Below, piece by piece: positions 32,903 to 44,835 of a DNA stretch of 64,000 nucleotides (within the stretch, counting starts at the first letter, position 1; every line of letters begins with the position of its first letter). The position numbers and the translations under genes were made by a program. The notes below the pieces were generated by a model that worked only from the letters and a program-made list of their open reading frames with translations, did no database searches and had not been told where the DNA came from. The stretch is from assembly GCA_003339415.1 (NCBI GenBank), contig PDHQ01000075.1, positions 62,001-126,000 of the forward strand, given 5' to 3'. Origin of the DNA: Ophiocordyceps camponoti-saundersi (nom. inval.) (lineage: Eukaryota; Ascomycota; Sordariomycetes; Hypocreales; Ophiocordycipitaceae).

Positions 32903-33475
32903 TCACTTGTCGGTCGACACATGATCTCCAGTACTAGAGACGGGTTTATCGGTAACGGCAGTATCCCAGCCAAACTTCTGCAACAGCGAAGCCATAGCCT
33001 CCTCCATCTCGCGCTCAGCCTCCGGGTCGACATTAGCGTTCGATCGACGAAGAACCTCCTGCGTCCTAAAGCGCAGCTCAGCCACGGAGCAAAGATCAAA
33101 GCTCCACGCGATGCCGCCAGTGAGCATGACGCCGAAGCTGCACACGTTGAGGGTGGCGAGACCGAGGGCCTGCGTGGCTAGACCGAACCTATCTGAGGCG
33201 TCGGCGGCGGGCGCGCTGCGGTTGCACGTGTGGAAGGCTGGTAGGGCTTCGAAGCGGCGCCGGAGAACAGCTCGGCGCGAGACGGCTACCGAGGCGGCGA
33301 GGAAGCCCGCTCCGGCGACGAAGAGGCCTAGTTGGTGGAGCTGGCGGCGGAGAGGTGCCCATTTGAAGCTGTCGGGCGGTTCGGGGGGGTCCATTGAGGC
33401 TCCGATGTGCTCCGGCCCTGATCGCGGGGGCCGGAATGGCGCGAGCTGGATGGGGCGGGAAGAACGATGCTCCAA
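32903..33475 (-). CDS. AIM11: Altered inheritance of mitochondria protein 11 (Aim11-like)
   Basis: Small mitochondrial inner-membrane-type protein of unknown mechanism, named from yeast petite-frequency screens. One exon of 190 codons. It shows RRQLHQLGLFVAGAGFLAASVAVSRRAVLRR, a first membrane helix followed by basic residues. It then has FGLATQALGLATLNVCSFGVMLTGGIAWSFDLCSVAELR, the second helix with the family's conserved wording. The C-terminus is acidic (EAEREMEEAMASLL), as in other members. It is divergent from the 2-oxoglutarate oxygenase gene, with fewer than 200 bases between the starts. Confidence 0.85.
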   Translation of the reverse strand: MEHRSSRPIQLAPFRPPRSGPEHIGASMDPPEPPDSFKWAPLRRQLHQLGLFVAGAGFLAASVAVSRRAVLRRRFEALPAFHTCNRSAPAADASDRFGLATQALGLATLNVCSFGVMLTGGIAWSFDLCSVAELRFRTQEVLRRSNANVDPEAEREMEEAMASLLQKFGWDTAVTDKPVSSTGDHVSTDK

Positions 33476-33654
33476 AATTCTTTAGTAGCAGCAGGGGATG
33501 ATCGGTGAGGCGGGACGAGATTCTATCATGAAGTGCTCTGATTGGCGGGACAAGTCTATGGGGGAGGGGTCCGATAAGGATAAGCCCAACTGCCAAGAAT
33601 CGCTTCATGCGACTTCGCATCATCCCTCTGCATAGCATCGACACAAACCCGTCC

Positions 33655-34540
33655 ATGCCCAAGGCCAAACCCTCTACTAAGCGTCCGGCCGCCGAACAGG
33701 CGCCGGAATGGCCTCGGTTCAAGCCCCCGTTGCCGGTGGCAGAGCTTGCGCCGCAGCTGCATCCCGACACGCCCAAGATCGCTCTCGTCCCGTACTTCTT
33801 CCCGCGCTCGCTGTGCCGCGATTTTGTGGCCTTTTTCAGGACATTGCCGCTGCAGACGACGCCGGCGCGGCCAAAGCGTGGCGAGGCGGCGCGCGTCAAT
33901 GATCGGTTCCAGGTCGATGATGCTGTCTTTGCTCGCCGGCTGTGGGAGCAGACGGGGTTGAAGGAGGCTCTCACCGAAGACGATAGTGTCAAGCATCTGT
34001 GGTGCGTTGACGGCGATGACCGTCTAGTGTCTTACGAGAATGCTGATCGTTGAGAATGGTCTCGATAAGGGGCGGCGAGCCTGTCGGGCTGAGTGCTAAT
34101 ATTAGAGTGTATCGTTATTCCAAGGGACAATATTTCGATTGCCATTGTGCGTCTTTGCCATCTACCATCTTTCTTCTAGTGCACCCTTTAAAACGGCTGC
34201 AGACGATGACGACAACAACGTGGAGCTCGCTACGGATCCACCGACGCCTGCGCGTACGACCTGGACGCTATTGCTCTACTTGACCTCGACGTCAGAGGGT
34301 TGCGTCGGCGGCGAGACTGTCTTCTACCTTCACGACCGTAAATCCTCGGCCGAGGCGATCGTCGTACCGCCAGAGACGGGCTTGCTGCTGCTCCACAAGC
34401 ACGGCGACGACTGCCTTTTGGTGGGTGCTGATCGGCGGCCACGATGGTTCGTCTGGCTGACGAGGTCGCAGCACGAGGGCCGTGAGGTAACGGCAGGAGA
34501 GAAATGGATTCTGCGAACGGATCTATGCGTCAGGAGATGA
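33655..34540 (+). CDS. 2-oxoglutarate/Fe(II)-dependent oxygenase, prolyl 4-hydroxylase-like
   Basis: Non-haem iron oxygenase of the P4Hc type. Four exons (33655-34001, 34070-34146, 34203-34420, 34472-34540) encode about 236 aa. Early residues PKIALVPYFFPRSLCRDFVAFFRTLPL open the fold. Joining exons 1 and 2 restores HLWGGEPVGLSANIRVYRYSKGQYFDCH; exon 3 continues YDDDNN, providing the HxD iron ligands. The double-stranded helix follows with WTLLLYLTS and GCVGGETVFY, then the distal ligand region LLLLHKHG or, after the last intron, HEGREVTAGEKWILRTD with its conserved Arg. An in-frame Met 16 codons upstream could also start translation. The substrate is unknown; relatives hydroxylate proline in proteins. 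Confidence 0.85.
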
Positions 34541-35531
34541 ATGACACTGAGGACGACAAATGACCCGGTCCGATGTTTCTCTTTCACTCTTTCTTTCCTT
34601 TTTTTCTTTCTCCTTCTCTTTCTCTCTGTGCGAGACTCCGGATGGCCCGCTGGCTGAAACAAAGCAGAGGCACGGACAGAAGCATTGCGTACAGCTGCAA
34701 CTGCAAGGGACCGAGAGCTACGGCCCGGGCGATTCGTCAGAGCCTGCCGTCAGCTGCCGTCAGCTCGCCGTCGTCTCGGGCTCGTCTCAAGCTCGTCCAA
34801 TAGGAGCGTGTCAATGGTCGTCAAGACAAACAGCCGCCAGGAATGCTTCCCATGTTATCTCGTGACGGTTCAGCTATAGGCTATAGGCTATTGTCTCCAA
34901 GGCCAGTCGGAGCTGCTGCCGTAATCACCTGCGCTGGACGATGAAAGACAGTGGCCTGCTAGTGGCCACCTGTAGCCTCTGTAGGTAGACGCAGGCACTA
35001 GAATAGAAGCCTGGAACCGACTGACTGGGGGGGGCCCCTCCGAGCCTTTGTGATGGAGACCCCTACGGACAGAGCGAGGCTCAGTCTAAAGAGTCGCATG
35101 TACAAATACCGGCGGGCCAACCCCACTTGACCCCTGTCGTGACTGTTTGCCTCACTGCTCGACCGCGACGCCGAGGTACAGGATACTTTCGCCCTACCGA
35201 TCACCAGCCCAAAAGCCCGTTGTCTCCCCTGAATCATTTCTTCGACCTTTTTTTCCTCTCCCTCAATCCGCTCATCCTCTAGCATCCTACGACTCGTCCC
35301 GTCTGCGTCGCCTCTTCTCGGCCTAGGCATAATCTCCCCTTACAGCACAACCGGCCGCCGATCGACTCGACAGATTCGAAGCGCAAATCCCCCGTCGCCT
35401 TTCTTGAACACACCCTCATGTCCCCGCTCTGAAGCTTCTACGGCCACGACGCGACGACGGATATCTTCCCTTGGACATGCGCCCTTGAACTGTCGCGTCC
35501 TTCGTGACTGTTCAGCCGTGACAGAGCCGAT
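34541..35531. other. Intergenic region before the SKT5-like gene
   Basis: About 1 kb. It contains a T/C-rich tract (34570-34630), repeated AGCTGCCGTC near 34745-34770 and a long 5' leader-like C/T-rich sequence up to the next start. No coding sequence was supported. Confidence 0.45.
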
Positions 35532-38060
35532 ATGAGCTTTCACAGCGCCGGAGGGCCTCAGCGCCCGTATGCCCCCCAGCAGCCTCGTGGCCACGGCGAC
35601 TGGCAGATGCCTCCTCAGCAGCATCCCGGCTCTCGAGGACACTACGACGACGGCTATGGCCACTACGGAGGATCAGATCCGCGCGGCCGCCCTGGTGCGG
35701 AACCTCTTCCCCATAGGTGGCGATCGGAGCCTGGTCGAGGTGCTCCGGGACCGCCTGCGTCTGCTCCGCGTGGGCCCAGCTCGGATCATGGTTGTAAGCT
35801 CGCTCGCCTTGGGTGACGCCCTTTTTTTTCTCTTGAATACCGTCGCTCACGGCTGTTTCTTTGTTAGCCATCCGTCGCCCGCCCTTGGCCAACGGTCCGG
35901 AAAGCTACCCGGGCCCAACGCGAGAATACCGCGCCTACGGTGACCCCGGCCCCGACAGATCTCAATTCGCGATCCCCGGCCGCAGCATGACGATGCCCCC
36001 TCAGGAGGACGTCCCGAGACAGGGCCCGATGCCGTCTCGAGCCGACACGATGCCCTTTCATGACCCTGGTAACCGGGGTGGCGTGCCGCCGAGACCTGCG
36101 ACCGCGACTGGCAGCCGTCCTCCCCCGCGGAGAATGCATCAGCCTCCACCTCAAGGGCAGCCGCAAGAATGGCACGGCCGCCCGTATAGACAGGAGACGT
36201 CCGACGACGTCTTCAACTCGTACTTTACCCCGCCGCCCCCTCGGCAACCCAGCCTACCCGAAGCCGAAGCCGCGCCATTTCAGGGACGAGGACCGCCGTC
36301 CGATCCACGAGGAGGAGCTCCTCATCAGCCGCCGAGGCTTCACCACACCAAGTCCGAGGCCAACTTTCGTGAGCCCCAGACGGCGGTCTTTGAGATGGCG
36401 GCCGACGTGCCGATGATTCCTCCGGTGCCGCCCATTCAGGCCTATCAACCCGAACACCCCGGCAGCTACGGTCGGGAAGGCGGCGGCGGCGGCGGCGGCT
36501 TCGATCCAATGGCTCCGCCGCCGACGCGAGGCCCTTCAGGGCACGGAAACGGACAGCGATTCAGGGGATTCGAACCGAGATCGGGCACGGCGCCGCCGCA
36601 GATGTCGTCGCCGGATGCGCTGCCGTCGCATCCTACGCCGGTGCGGCCGGGGCTGATGGCCAACTCGATGGTGAGCGTCAGCGACCGGCCGCCGCCCGTG
36701 CGCAACTACAACGGCGTGCCACAAACCGGGCCGCCGCAGCCCATGCAAGCGCCCCCGCCGCAGCATCTGCAACAGCAGCAAGCACAACAGCCACGAGTGG
36801 CGGTCAGAGCCGGCCATCAGGTGCCCGTACCGGTAATGGGGCAGCCCGTAACGCCGGCCGAGCTGGAACGGCTGCGGGTGGCCATCAAGCACAACGCCAA
36901 CGACCAGGACTCGGCCCTGCTGCTGGCCAGGAAGCTGGTCGAGGCGGCCGACGTGCTGACGATGAAGATGCCGGACGCGAAGCAGCGAGCTCGGATGCGA
37001 GACCGGTACCTGATGGACGCTCACAAGATCCTCAAGAAGCTGGCCAACGCGCAGAACCAGGAGGCAATGTTCATCATGGCCGACGGCCTCGGCAAGGGCC
37101 TCTTCGGGCACGAGCCGGACAACAAGGAGGCCTTTGCGCTCTACCACTCGGCGGCCAAGCTCGGGCACGCGGCGGCGGCCTACCGCACGGCCGTCTGCTG
37201 CGAGATCGGACAGGAGGAGGGCGGCGGGACGCGCAAGGATCCGCTCAAGGCGATGCAATGGTACCGGCGGGCGGCGACGCTGGGCGACCCGCCGGCCATG
37301 TACAAGGTGGGCATGATCCAGCTCAAGGGCCTGCTGGGTCAGGCCAAGAACCCGCGCGAGGCCGTCGGCTGGCTGAGGCGGGCGGCGGAGCGGGCGAACG
37401 AGGAGAACCCGCACGCGCTGCACGAGCTGGGGCTGCTGTACGAGTCGGCGCAGTCCAACGACGTCATCATCCGCGACGAGCGCTACGCCCTGAGCCTGTT
37501 CCAGGACGCGGCCGACTTGGGCTACAAGTTTTCGCAGTTCCGCCTCGGCTGCGCGTTCGAATACGGCCTCATGGGTTGCCCGATCGATCCGCGCCAGTCC
37601 ATCTACTGGTACTCCAGGGCGGCGGCGCAGGGCGAGCACCAGTCGGAGCTGGCCCTCAGCGGATGGTACCTGACCGGCAGCGAGGGCGTGCTGGGCCAGA
37701 GCGACACGGAGGCCTACCTCTGGGCGCGCAAGGCTGCCGTGGCAGGGCTGGCCAAGGCCGAGTATGCTATGGGCTACTTTACCGAGGTCGGCATCGGGGT
37801 GGCGGCGAATCTGGAGGATGCTAAGCGGTGGTATTGGCGAGCTGCCGGTGAGTTTTTTTTTTACCCCCTTCCCTCCCGGTCTCTATTCAAGATTCGATGC
37901 TGACTCTTCACTCTGTTTCTCAGCTCAGGAATTCCCCAAGGCCCGCGAGCGTCTGGAGGACCTCAAGCGAGCGGGCAAACACGGTCGTCCGCGCGAGAGG
38001 GAGCGAATCTCTCGGAGTCGGATCGAGCGACAACAGGAGGGCGAATGCAGCGTAATGTAG
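35532..38060 (+). CDS. Chitin synthase activator, Skt5/Chs4-like Sel1-repeat protein
   Basis: Activates and localises class IV-type chitin synthase (yeast Chs3) at the bud neck or hyphal tip membrane. Three exons (35532-35793, 35868-37847, 37924-38060) give about 792 aa. The first 430 residues are disordered, rich in Pro, Gln and Gly. The Sel1/TPR-like repeats follow: AMFIMADGLGKGLFGHEPDNKEAFALYHSAAKLGH, DPLKAMQWYRRAATLGDPPAMYKVG, NPREAVGWLRRAAERAN and further copies ending EDAKRWYWRAAAQEFPKARE. The protein ends CSVM, a CaaX prenylation box like the farnesylated C-terminus of yeast Skt5, preceded by basic residues. This makes membrane attachment likely. Intron phases all fit. Confidence 0.92.
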
Positions 38061-38144
38061 CAGAGAGAGACGGGAGACAGGTACGGATACTAGGTATGCA
38101 AAGGCAAGGTGTCTCGTTTCTTTTGCCAACCCGTTTTATATCAT

Positions 38145-38172
<28 letters not shown>
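38145..38172. repeat. Poly-C tract
   Basis: Run of about 28 C bases just downstream of the SKT5-like gene, followed by further C and T runs up to and beyond the assembly gap. Confidence 0.9.
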
Positions 38173-38175
<3 letters not shown>

Positions 38176-38232
38176 CTTTTCTTTTCCTCCCCCCCCCTGT
38201 CCCTCCCTGCTCCTCTCGCCACCGCGCTCGCG

Positions 38233-38242
38233 NNNNNNNNNN
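38233..38242. other. Assembly gap (10 N)
   Basis: Ten undetermined bases flanked by homopolymer C/T sequence. The length ten is probably a placeholder, so the true distance is unknown. Confidence 0.98.
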
Positions 38243-38763
38243 TTTTTTTTTCCCCCCCCTTCTTTTCCTTCCCCCCCCCCCCCCCCCCTTGTTTACTTTC
38301 TTTTGCTTTATCCTCCTAGCTGCTGGTGTGACTTGCAGTAGCGCAAGTGCTGTCGACGGTGTCTGAGAGAGCAAGGGCCCTGAGCATGAAGGGCTTTGGA
38401 ACTACCTAGACACTTACTAGCACGTTGAACCTGTTCCCTCCCCATAGATATGGGGGATTGCTGGGATAGGCCAAATTTACGACGTACGATTGAGATGATG
38501 GAAGCATTGTCCGTGACGGCCACGTTTCCAGCGTGTTGGCATTGTTTTTCTATCACGGAACGTAGGTAAACAGAGAGAAGGAGAATAGCCCCAGATATAT
38601 ATCAACACAAAAGGACAAACTAGGACGCGTATTCCATCTGTCCGTCCGGGAAGGGAGGGGGAGGGGATCGAGTCCAAAGGAGTGAGTGGATGGATGGGTT
38701 GACGACGTAAAAGAGCGCGTAGAGTCCAGCTCTTTTTCTGTAGTAGCATGGTGGACGACCAGT

Positions 38764-40533
38764 CTAATTTGCTTCGACCTGCAGCTTGTCCCATCGAGCG
38801 GCTTGGATTGGGGGGACGGGAGCGCTGGGTTGGACGATTTTCTTGTTGTCTTCGTATATCTTGTCTGCGAGAGGTGTGAGCTCAGGAAGGGCATAGTAAT
38901 GGAGAGAATAGGGGGAGGGGGGTTAAGGGGGGAGGTGCTTACACTCCGCATCAGGCAGCACGTCACGCTTATCCTTGCGGGCAAAGTTGCAGACGGTGTA
39001 GGCAGCTCCAACGATCAATCTGCCGTCGTCATTCAGCTCATCGCACATATGGGTGTAGCAGCCCATCTCGTCCAAGTTCCGGGAGGCGATGTTCCTGAAG
39101 TGGCCGATGTCAGACTCATACTTGCCTATGCCATCCTTGACCTTGTCGGTGCCGTAATCGAACCAGTCGCGTTCGACGTAGTACCAGTGCTCGAAGGCCT
39201 TGTACATTGCCTTGAGCATGTTCTCCGTGTCCGCTTTGCTTGAGCCGTTCATCCGGTAGGCGATGTTTTGGCTGTGGCTGAGGTATTGAGTCTCGCTCGC
39301 ATGGGGATGTCGGAAGACGCATTGTGTCGCCCAGCCGTGGGCTTTTGCAGTTAGATCTGAGGTCCAGACTAGGTCTGAGGCGTTGTGTCCTCTGCGGACG
39401 TTGTTGTGCAGGTTCAGGGCGTAGATGCGCTGCTGATCGTCGGTCGCGGGCGAGGGGAAATCGGTGTCGGGGTTGAGGACGGGCTTGTCGTTGTCATTCG
39501 AGGGCGCTGGCTCGTCGGTTGGTTGCGAGGGTGTCACCGTCGTCTTGCTGGTCCTGTCGGTCTCTTGAACGGAGGTTTGCTCAGACTGGGGACGGCGTTC
39601 CGGCTCGGTGGTGAGCTCTGGCAGCTTGTCTTCTTCCGGGATGGATGGCACGGCGGCGACGGTGGTGGTGGGCGCTGGGCTATGCTCTACCGCCATCGAC
39701 GAGGTGACTGTCTTGCCATCCTCGGACGCGCTGCTGGTAGTCGCCACGGTGCTCTGCGGGACGACACTGCTTCCCGTCGTCTGTGATGGGCCTTCGTTCC
39801 CCATGCTCGACAGGAGGGAGGCTGGGGTTTCGGTGGAAGTTTCGCGGACGATAGCATCGATCGTTGACGGTACGACGCTGCTGCTGGTCGCATCGGCCTG
39901 CGGAAATTGAGGGACGAACATTTCTGGCTTGTCGACGGTCGAGGGCGTTGCTTCCGGGTTCACGATGCTGTGGCTTTGACGGGTGTTTCCCACGGAAGTC
40001 GGTCTGAACGAGTCTGGCTTGACGGGGCTCGGGTTGACGACGAATTCGCTGTGGGTGTCGAATTCAGGACTCGACGGGGCTTTAACAGGAAAAGGCTGAA
40101 CGTAGATTGGTTCTGCCTCCTCGTCTTGCTGATGCTCGGGCGAAGCGTCTCCTTCGACTTTGGTGGTGGTGACGCTTCCGTCCTCGTTCACGGTAGTTTC
40201 ATACCTGACGTTGACGGCGGCATCATCGTCTCCATTGAAGAAGTCGAAGAAGCTAGAGAGGCTGAGATCATCATTGTCGTCGTCATCTTCATCGTCCTCA
40301 TCGTCGACGGCGTTGGCACCATCGTCATTGTGATGAACGATTTCCCCCTTTTGCTCAACTGAGACGGTGTTTTGATCGGGGTTATCGCCGTCATAGTCGA
40401 ATTTGAAGTCGTCAATGTTGAAATCCTTGAGGAAATCAAGACTATTCTCCGAGTCGTCGAAGAAGGGGGATTTCCAGAATGGCAACGCGTTGGTGAGCGG
40501 TAGCGCCAGGGCTACGACGTACAAGGACCGCAT
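38764..40533 (-). CDS. Secreted CAP/SCP (PR-1-like) protein with long low-complexity linker
   Basis: Two exons (38943-40533, 38764-38864) encode about 563 aa. The first residues RSLYVVALALPLTNALP form a signal peptide. The next 120 residues are acidic (DNDDLSLSSFFDFFNGDDD). A Ser/Thr/Pro/Glu-rich linker of about 230 residues follows, probably O-glycosylated. The C-terminal CAP domain has ALNLHNNVRRGHNASDLVW, AHGWATQCVFRHPH, SHSQNIAYRMNG and the signature IGHFRNIASRNLDEMGC, then IVGAAYTVCNF. Family members bind sterols or lipids and are exported. The usual GENxA Glu is Gln here (SQNIA). A small second exon adds YKIYEDNKKIVQPS to the end. The Met at 40533 is preferred because it begins the signal peptide. 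Confidence 0.85.
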
Positions 40534-43438
40534 CCTCGTTTTTGTTGAGGACGGTTGTCTTGAGTGTGTGCTTGTAGTATCAGCTTGTAAGTCCTTCCCA
40601 TGTAAGGAAGATGTATGTATGGGAACTGTTGAGAAGGGAAACTTGTTAAAGGGGGGGTTTTGAAGGATAGTGAGGGACAAGAATGAACGGAACCGGCGAA
40701 TGAAGCACGGCTTGATAAAAAGGTTGAGGCTGGGAAAAGAGAGAAGACGATGATACATATATCAATGATATTTTGGTCTTGTCTGAATTCCTTTCCGGAT
40801 ATGTAGAAGAAGATATATAAGGTTCACTCTGTTTACAGGCGGATCCTTGTTGTCGACCCTTCTCCCCCCCTCCCGGGACCCAGGCTTGGCTCAGGCCACG
40901 ATTCGTCGAACAAGGTTGATCAGGCTCCATCCAACCGACTGTCAGGAGAGAAAGAGAAGAGAGACGTATCGTTGGAAATTTCTCTTCAGGGCGGATTATC
41001 AAGCCAGTGCAGCGGGAGGAGGCGAGCGCCCGGGGCATCAAGAAATTTGTCCGGGTCCTTGTCATCTCCTTCTCGCGTACATACATACAGTAGACACAGG
41101 GTCGTTCGACGCGCGGCGGCGGCGAGGCCCAGGCTTGCGTTTTCTCATCAAGTGCCGAGCGCAAGGCAAGGGGTGACCGCATGTTTAGGGTGTGATCGGA
41201 GGGAGGTTAAACAACTTTGCTGGGAAGCATCCATCGAGAGGGCGTATGTATGTACATATGTAAAGTTCCCCTTTTTTTCTTTTTCTCCCGTCTGGTCGGA
41301 TGAAGATTGGAGACTCGATTGGACGGCGAGACTGGAGATGCAGCAGACGATGGCTTGTCAGTTGTCACATACATACATACATACATACATGCATGCATAT
41401 GAAGTGTGTTGATGAACGGATGTGTGTATGTGTGTAATGAAGTTGCATGTAGGAACAGATTGCTATATCCGTTTATTCATGGATGGATGAATGGCTATTC
41501 GCCGTCTCGTCCCGTCGCGACTGGTTGACTGACTGACTGGCTGGCTGGCTGACTGGCTGCTTGCGGCGATTTGGCATCTTTCGCGATCCGCATTTTTAAC
41601 AGCTCGGCATTCCTCGAAGAGGCACAAGGAGCGAGGAACAATCACATCTTTCATACCGGGGCCAAACTCAAAAGCCCGGGTCTGGGTGGGTATGAAGTGG
41701 GTGCTGGGAGTGGGCTGTGGGACGGGGATGTGGATGGATCAGAGCAGTCGAGAATCATGGGGGGGGGAAGCTCTAGATTGTGCCCGTTTCATTCATTCGT
41801 TCGTTTGCATTTGCCGTGAGATTATCTGTTCCTCTATCTATGTATGTGTGAGACAATGAATCAATGATATGGGACGTGGGACGTGAAACATGGAATATGG
41901 ACGGAGGAAAGATGAAGAGGAGCAGGACGAGGAGGACGAGGAGGAGGACGAGGAGGAAGAGGAAGACGGCAATGTTCTGTTTGGCAGCGACGATCCTTGC
42001 CCTCTCTAGTCTACCTATAGAATTAGGTATGTACATACGTCAAGGCGACTGACTGACTGACTGACCGACTGAGTCGGCTTGCATGATGCTTGATGAATGA
42101 TGATGCTATAACCAGCAACGTGACGTCGTAGGTGCATAATGGGCCATCACAGTCTTTCCCTGCTTTAATTCCGACGGGGAAAAAAAAAAGACGGGAGGAG
42201 AAATCAAAAAGGCCTGAGACACGGAAAGCGAGATGGAGGATTTTTTTTTCGACGATACGATGATAGAAGGTATGTAGTGAGTCGTGAGCGCGCATTCTCT
42301 CCGTGTGTGTGTGCCGTGAAACTGGCGATGACCAAAGTGGTGATGACTGATGACTCGATGACTGATGACCCAAGGGGAGAGAAGGGGGGTGGCGTGGACG
42401 CTCACGTGCTACCCTAGGAAAAGAAACGTCGCATCACGCACCAGTTTCGAAATAGGAAAGAAAAAGAAGAAAAAGAAAATAAACACCGTCAAACTGTCAC
42501 CACCTTGATCATCATCATCATCATCGTCATCACTCAATCGACAGCAGCTGACAGATGGTCCTTCTGCACCAAAAAAAAAAGGAGACGCGAAAAAAAGGAA
42601 ACCCCCCCCCTGGTCTGACCCTCACCGAACAGAATCTTCTATCTATCAAAGCGCGTTGCGACACCACATGCCCGGCCCGGAGTAAACGGTTCCACCTCCG
42701 CATTCGGTTGCCCCAAACCGCTTTCGCTCCACCATCCCACATCACTCGCGCGCAAATCCTGACCCAAAACATGGCCTTCGCTTCGCCTCCCTCAGGGACT
42801 CTGGGCCTCGACTCTGCCTCGGCTCTCATGTCGCAATTGCATGTTAGCCCGTCGCACCTTCGCCTCTCCTGTTCATCATTCTTATCAGAGGGGGAGGAAG
42901 AGGAGAGAAGAAGGAGGAGAGAAAGAAAGAGAGGGTGGGTGATGGGCAAACAGGAGGGAACCAAACAGCCTAGGGAAGGGATGACGCTGAGACGGCCGGT
43001 GCAGAAAATTGTTTTGCCTGCTGGCTAGACATCTTCGTTCCGCCATCCTCGGTAGCGTCGTTGCGCCTCACGACTCGCCGGTAAAGAAAACCCCCATCGC
43101 CAACTCTTTGACCTGGTTTTTTCTTTTCTTTTCTTTTCTTCCGGGGCTGCGGCTACTTTGCTGCCCATCGCCTCTACCTACCTATCTATTCTCCAGTTCT
43201 TCGCCCCCCCCCCCCCCCCCTAAGACCGGCTACTGCTCTTTTATTAGCAGCATGTTACTACGACTACTTTAACTACTACCACTACCACCACCACCACTTC
43301 TACTACTAATTCTACTCCTCTCAGCATTCAAAAAAACTCGCACCCCATTCATCCAACAAAAAAAAACTCTCTGGCCGCTCATGCATCTCGTATTCGTCGC
43401 TCAAGTCTCCGCAAATCAAGCCTCCGCCCGGCATCAAA
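40534..43438. other. 2.9-kb intergenic region
   Basis: No supported gene. It contains the CAP gene promoter, tracts of CATA repeats (about 41373-41394), GACT/GGCT repeats (about 41525-41555), GAGGA-rich sequence (41910-41965) and poly-C near 43205. The last 350 bases form a C/T-rich leader before the MFS gene. Confidence 0.45.
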
Positions 43439-44804
43439 ATGTCCTCGGAAGAAGAGCCCAAGACGCCGTCCAGTCGGTGGAAGTTCCCCCGCGTCCTTCC
43501 TAGGCAGCTGTCATCGGCCTGGTCGAGCCGGAATGGCTCTTCCACCGAAAAGTCCGGCCGTCCCAAGTGGAGCATGGGTGTCCTCAACGACAAGGAGACG
43601 GACGAGGTTCCCGGTACGAAGGGGGTCACTTGTGCATCTTGGCGTCTTCGCCTGCTAACCACCTTGCCACAGGTTCCGTCCTGCTGCTCGCCTCAGATCG
43701 CAATGAGCCGCTGGGCCTGCGCAACATGCGCGCCAGGACGTCGCATTCGTCCCTCCCCACGGGCTTCTCGCCGAGTCCCGCCTCCGCCAGCCGTCCTCAG
43801 TCCGGGCCGCCGCCTGTTCTCGTCCCGCCTCAGCGGCCGCTCGAGCCCATCGACGAGAAGAAGACGACGAGCGACGGCGCCATCATCCTCGAGCCTCAGC
43901 CCGACGACTCGGCAAACGACCCGCTGAACTGGCCCTCCTGGCGTCGCGACACGGCCCTGCTCTCCCTAGGTTTCTACTGTATGATCGGCGGCGGCATCAC
44001 CCCGCTCATCGCCGCCGGCTTTACCGACGTCGCAGCCGACTTCCATGTCGACGTCGAGATCGTTTCCCTGACCACGGGTCTCTACATGATGGGTCTTGGT
44101 CTGGGTTCGGTCCTGGCGTCCCCCACAGCCATCTTATTCGGCAAACGTCCCGTCTACCTTGCTAGTGCCATCGTCTTCATCGTAACCTGCCTGTGGGCGG
44201 CATGGTCGCCTACCTTTTCCTCTCTCCTGGCCGCCAGGGTCTTTCAGGGCGTCGCCATCAGCCCTGTCGAATGTCTTCCGTCCGCCACCATTGCCGAGAT
44301 CTTCTTCCTCCACGAACGCGCCTACCGCATCGGCATCTACACTCTGCTGCTCCTCGGTGGCAAGAACCTGATTCCCCTGGTCAGCGCCGCCATCATCAGC
44401 CGCTTCGGTTGGCGCTGGGTCTTTTGGTCCGTTCCCGACCCTCTCTGTTCATGCTGTGGATGCTGACCAAGCCCCCAACAACAGGATCGTCGCCATCGTC
44501 GTCGGTTTCGGCTTCGTCCTACTCTTCCTCTTCGTTCCGGAGACGTTTTGGGACAGGACGCCGACCAGGAGGCCGTCGACTCGCGGGAGCCTGTTGCGCC
44601 GCCTGTCGTCCCGCTTCGGCGCGCACAAGGCCGACACGCCCTCCGTAGCCGAGGCCAGGGCCGTCACGAGGCCGTCGTCGCCCGGCGCGGCGGCGCGTCA
44701 GAGCGAGCTCCATGTCGGCTTCTCGCCCGATATACGAGGACCTGCGGAGGGCGGTAGCGGCGTGCAGTCACCCAAGACGCCGGACTGGATAGTACCGCCG
44801 CCCT

Positions 44805-44835
<31 letters not shown>

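Larger units (their letters stand above)
38061..38763. other. Intergenic region with assembly gap
   Basis: Contains long C and T homopolymers on both sides of ten N bases. The right half is ordinary 3' untranslated sequence of the neighbouring minus-strand gene. No gene was recognised. Confidence 0.6.

Noticed and set aside
36536..37639. 367-codon open frame opposite the SKT5-like gene
   Set aside because: It is antisense to GC-rich Sel1-repeat coding sequence and has no recognisable domain.
40534..40758. Upstream in-frame extension of the CAP protein beginning at a Met near 40758
   Set aside because: The added 75 residues lack a signal peptide and look like translated leader; the Met at 40533 starts a clear signal sequence.
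42555..43028. 157-codon open frame upstream of the MFS gene
   Set aside because: No domain, strongly skewed composition and an A/G-rich end; more likely promoter and leader sequence.
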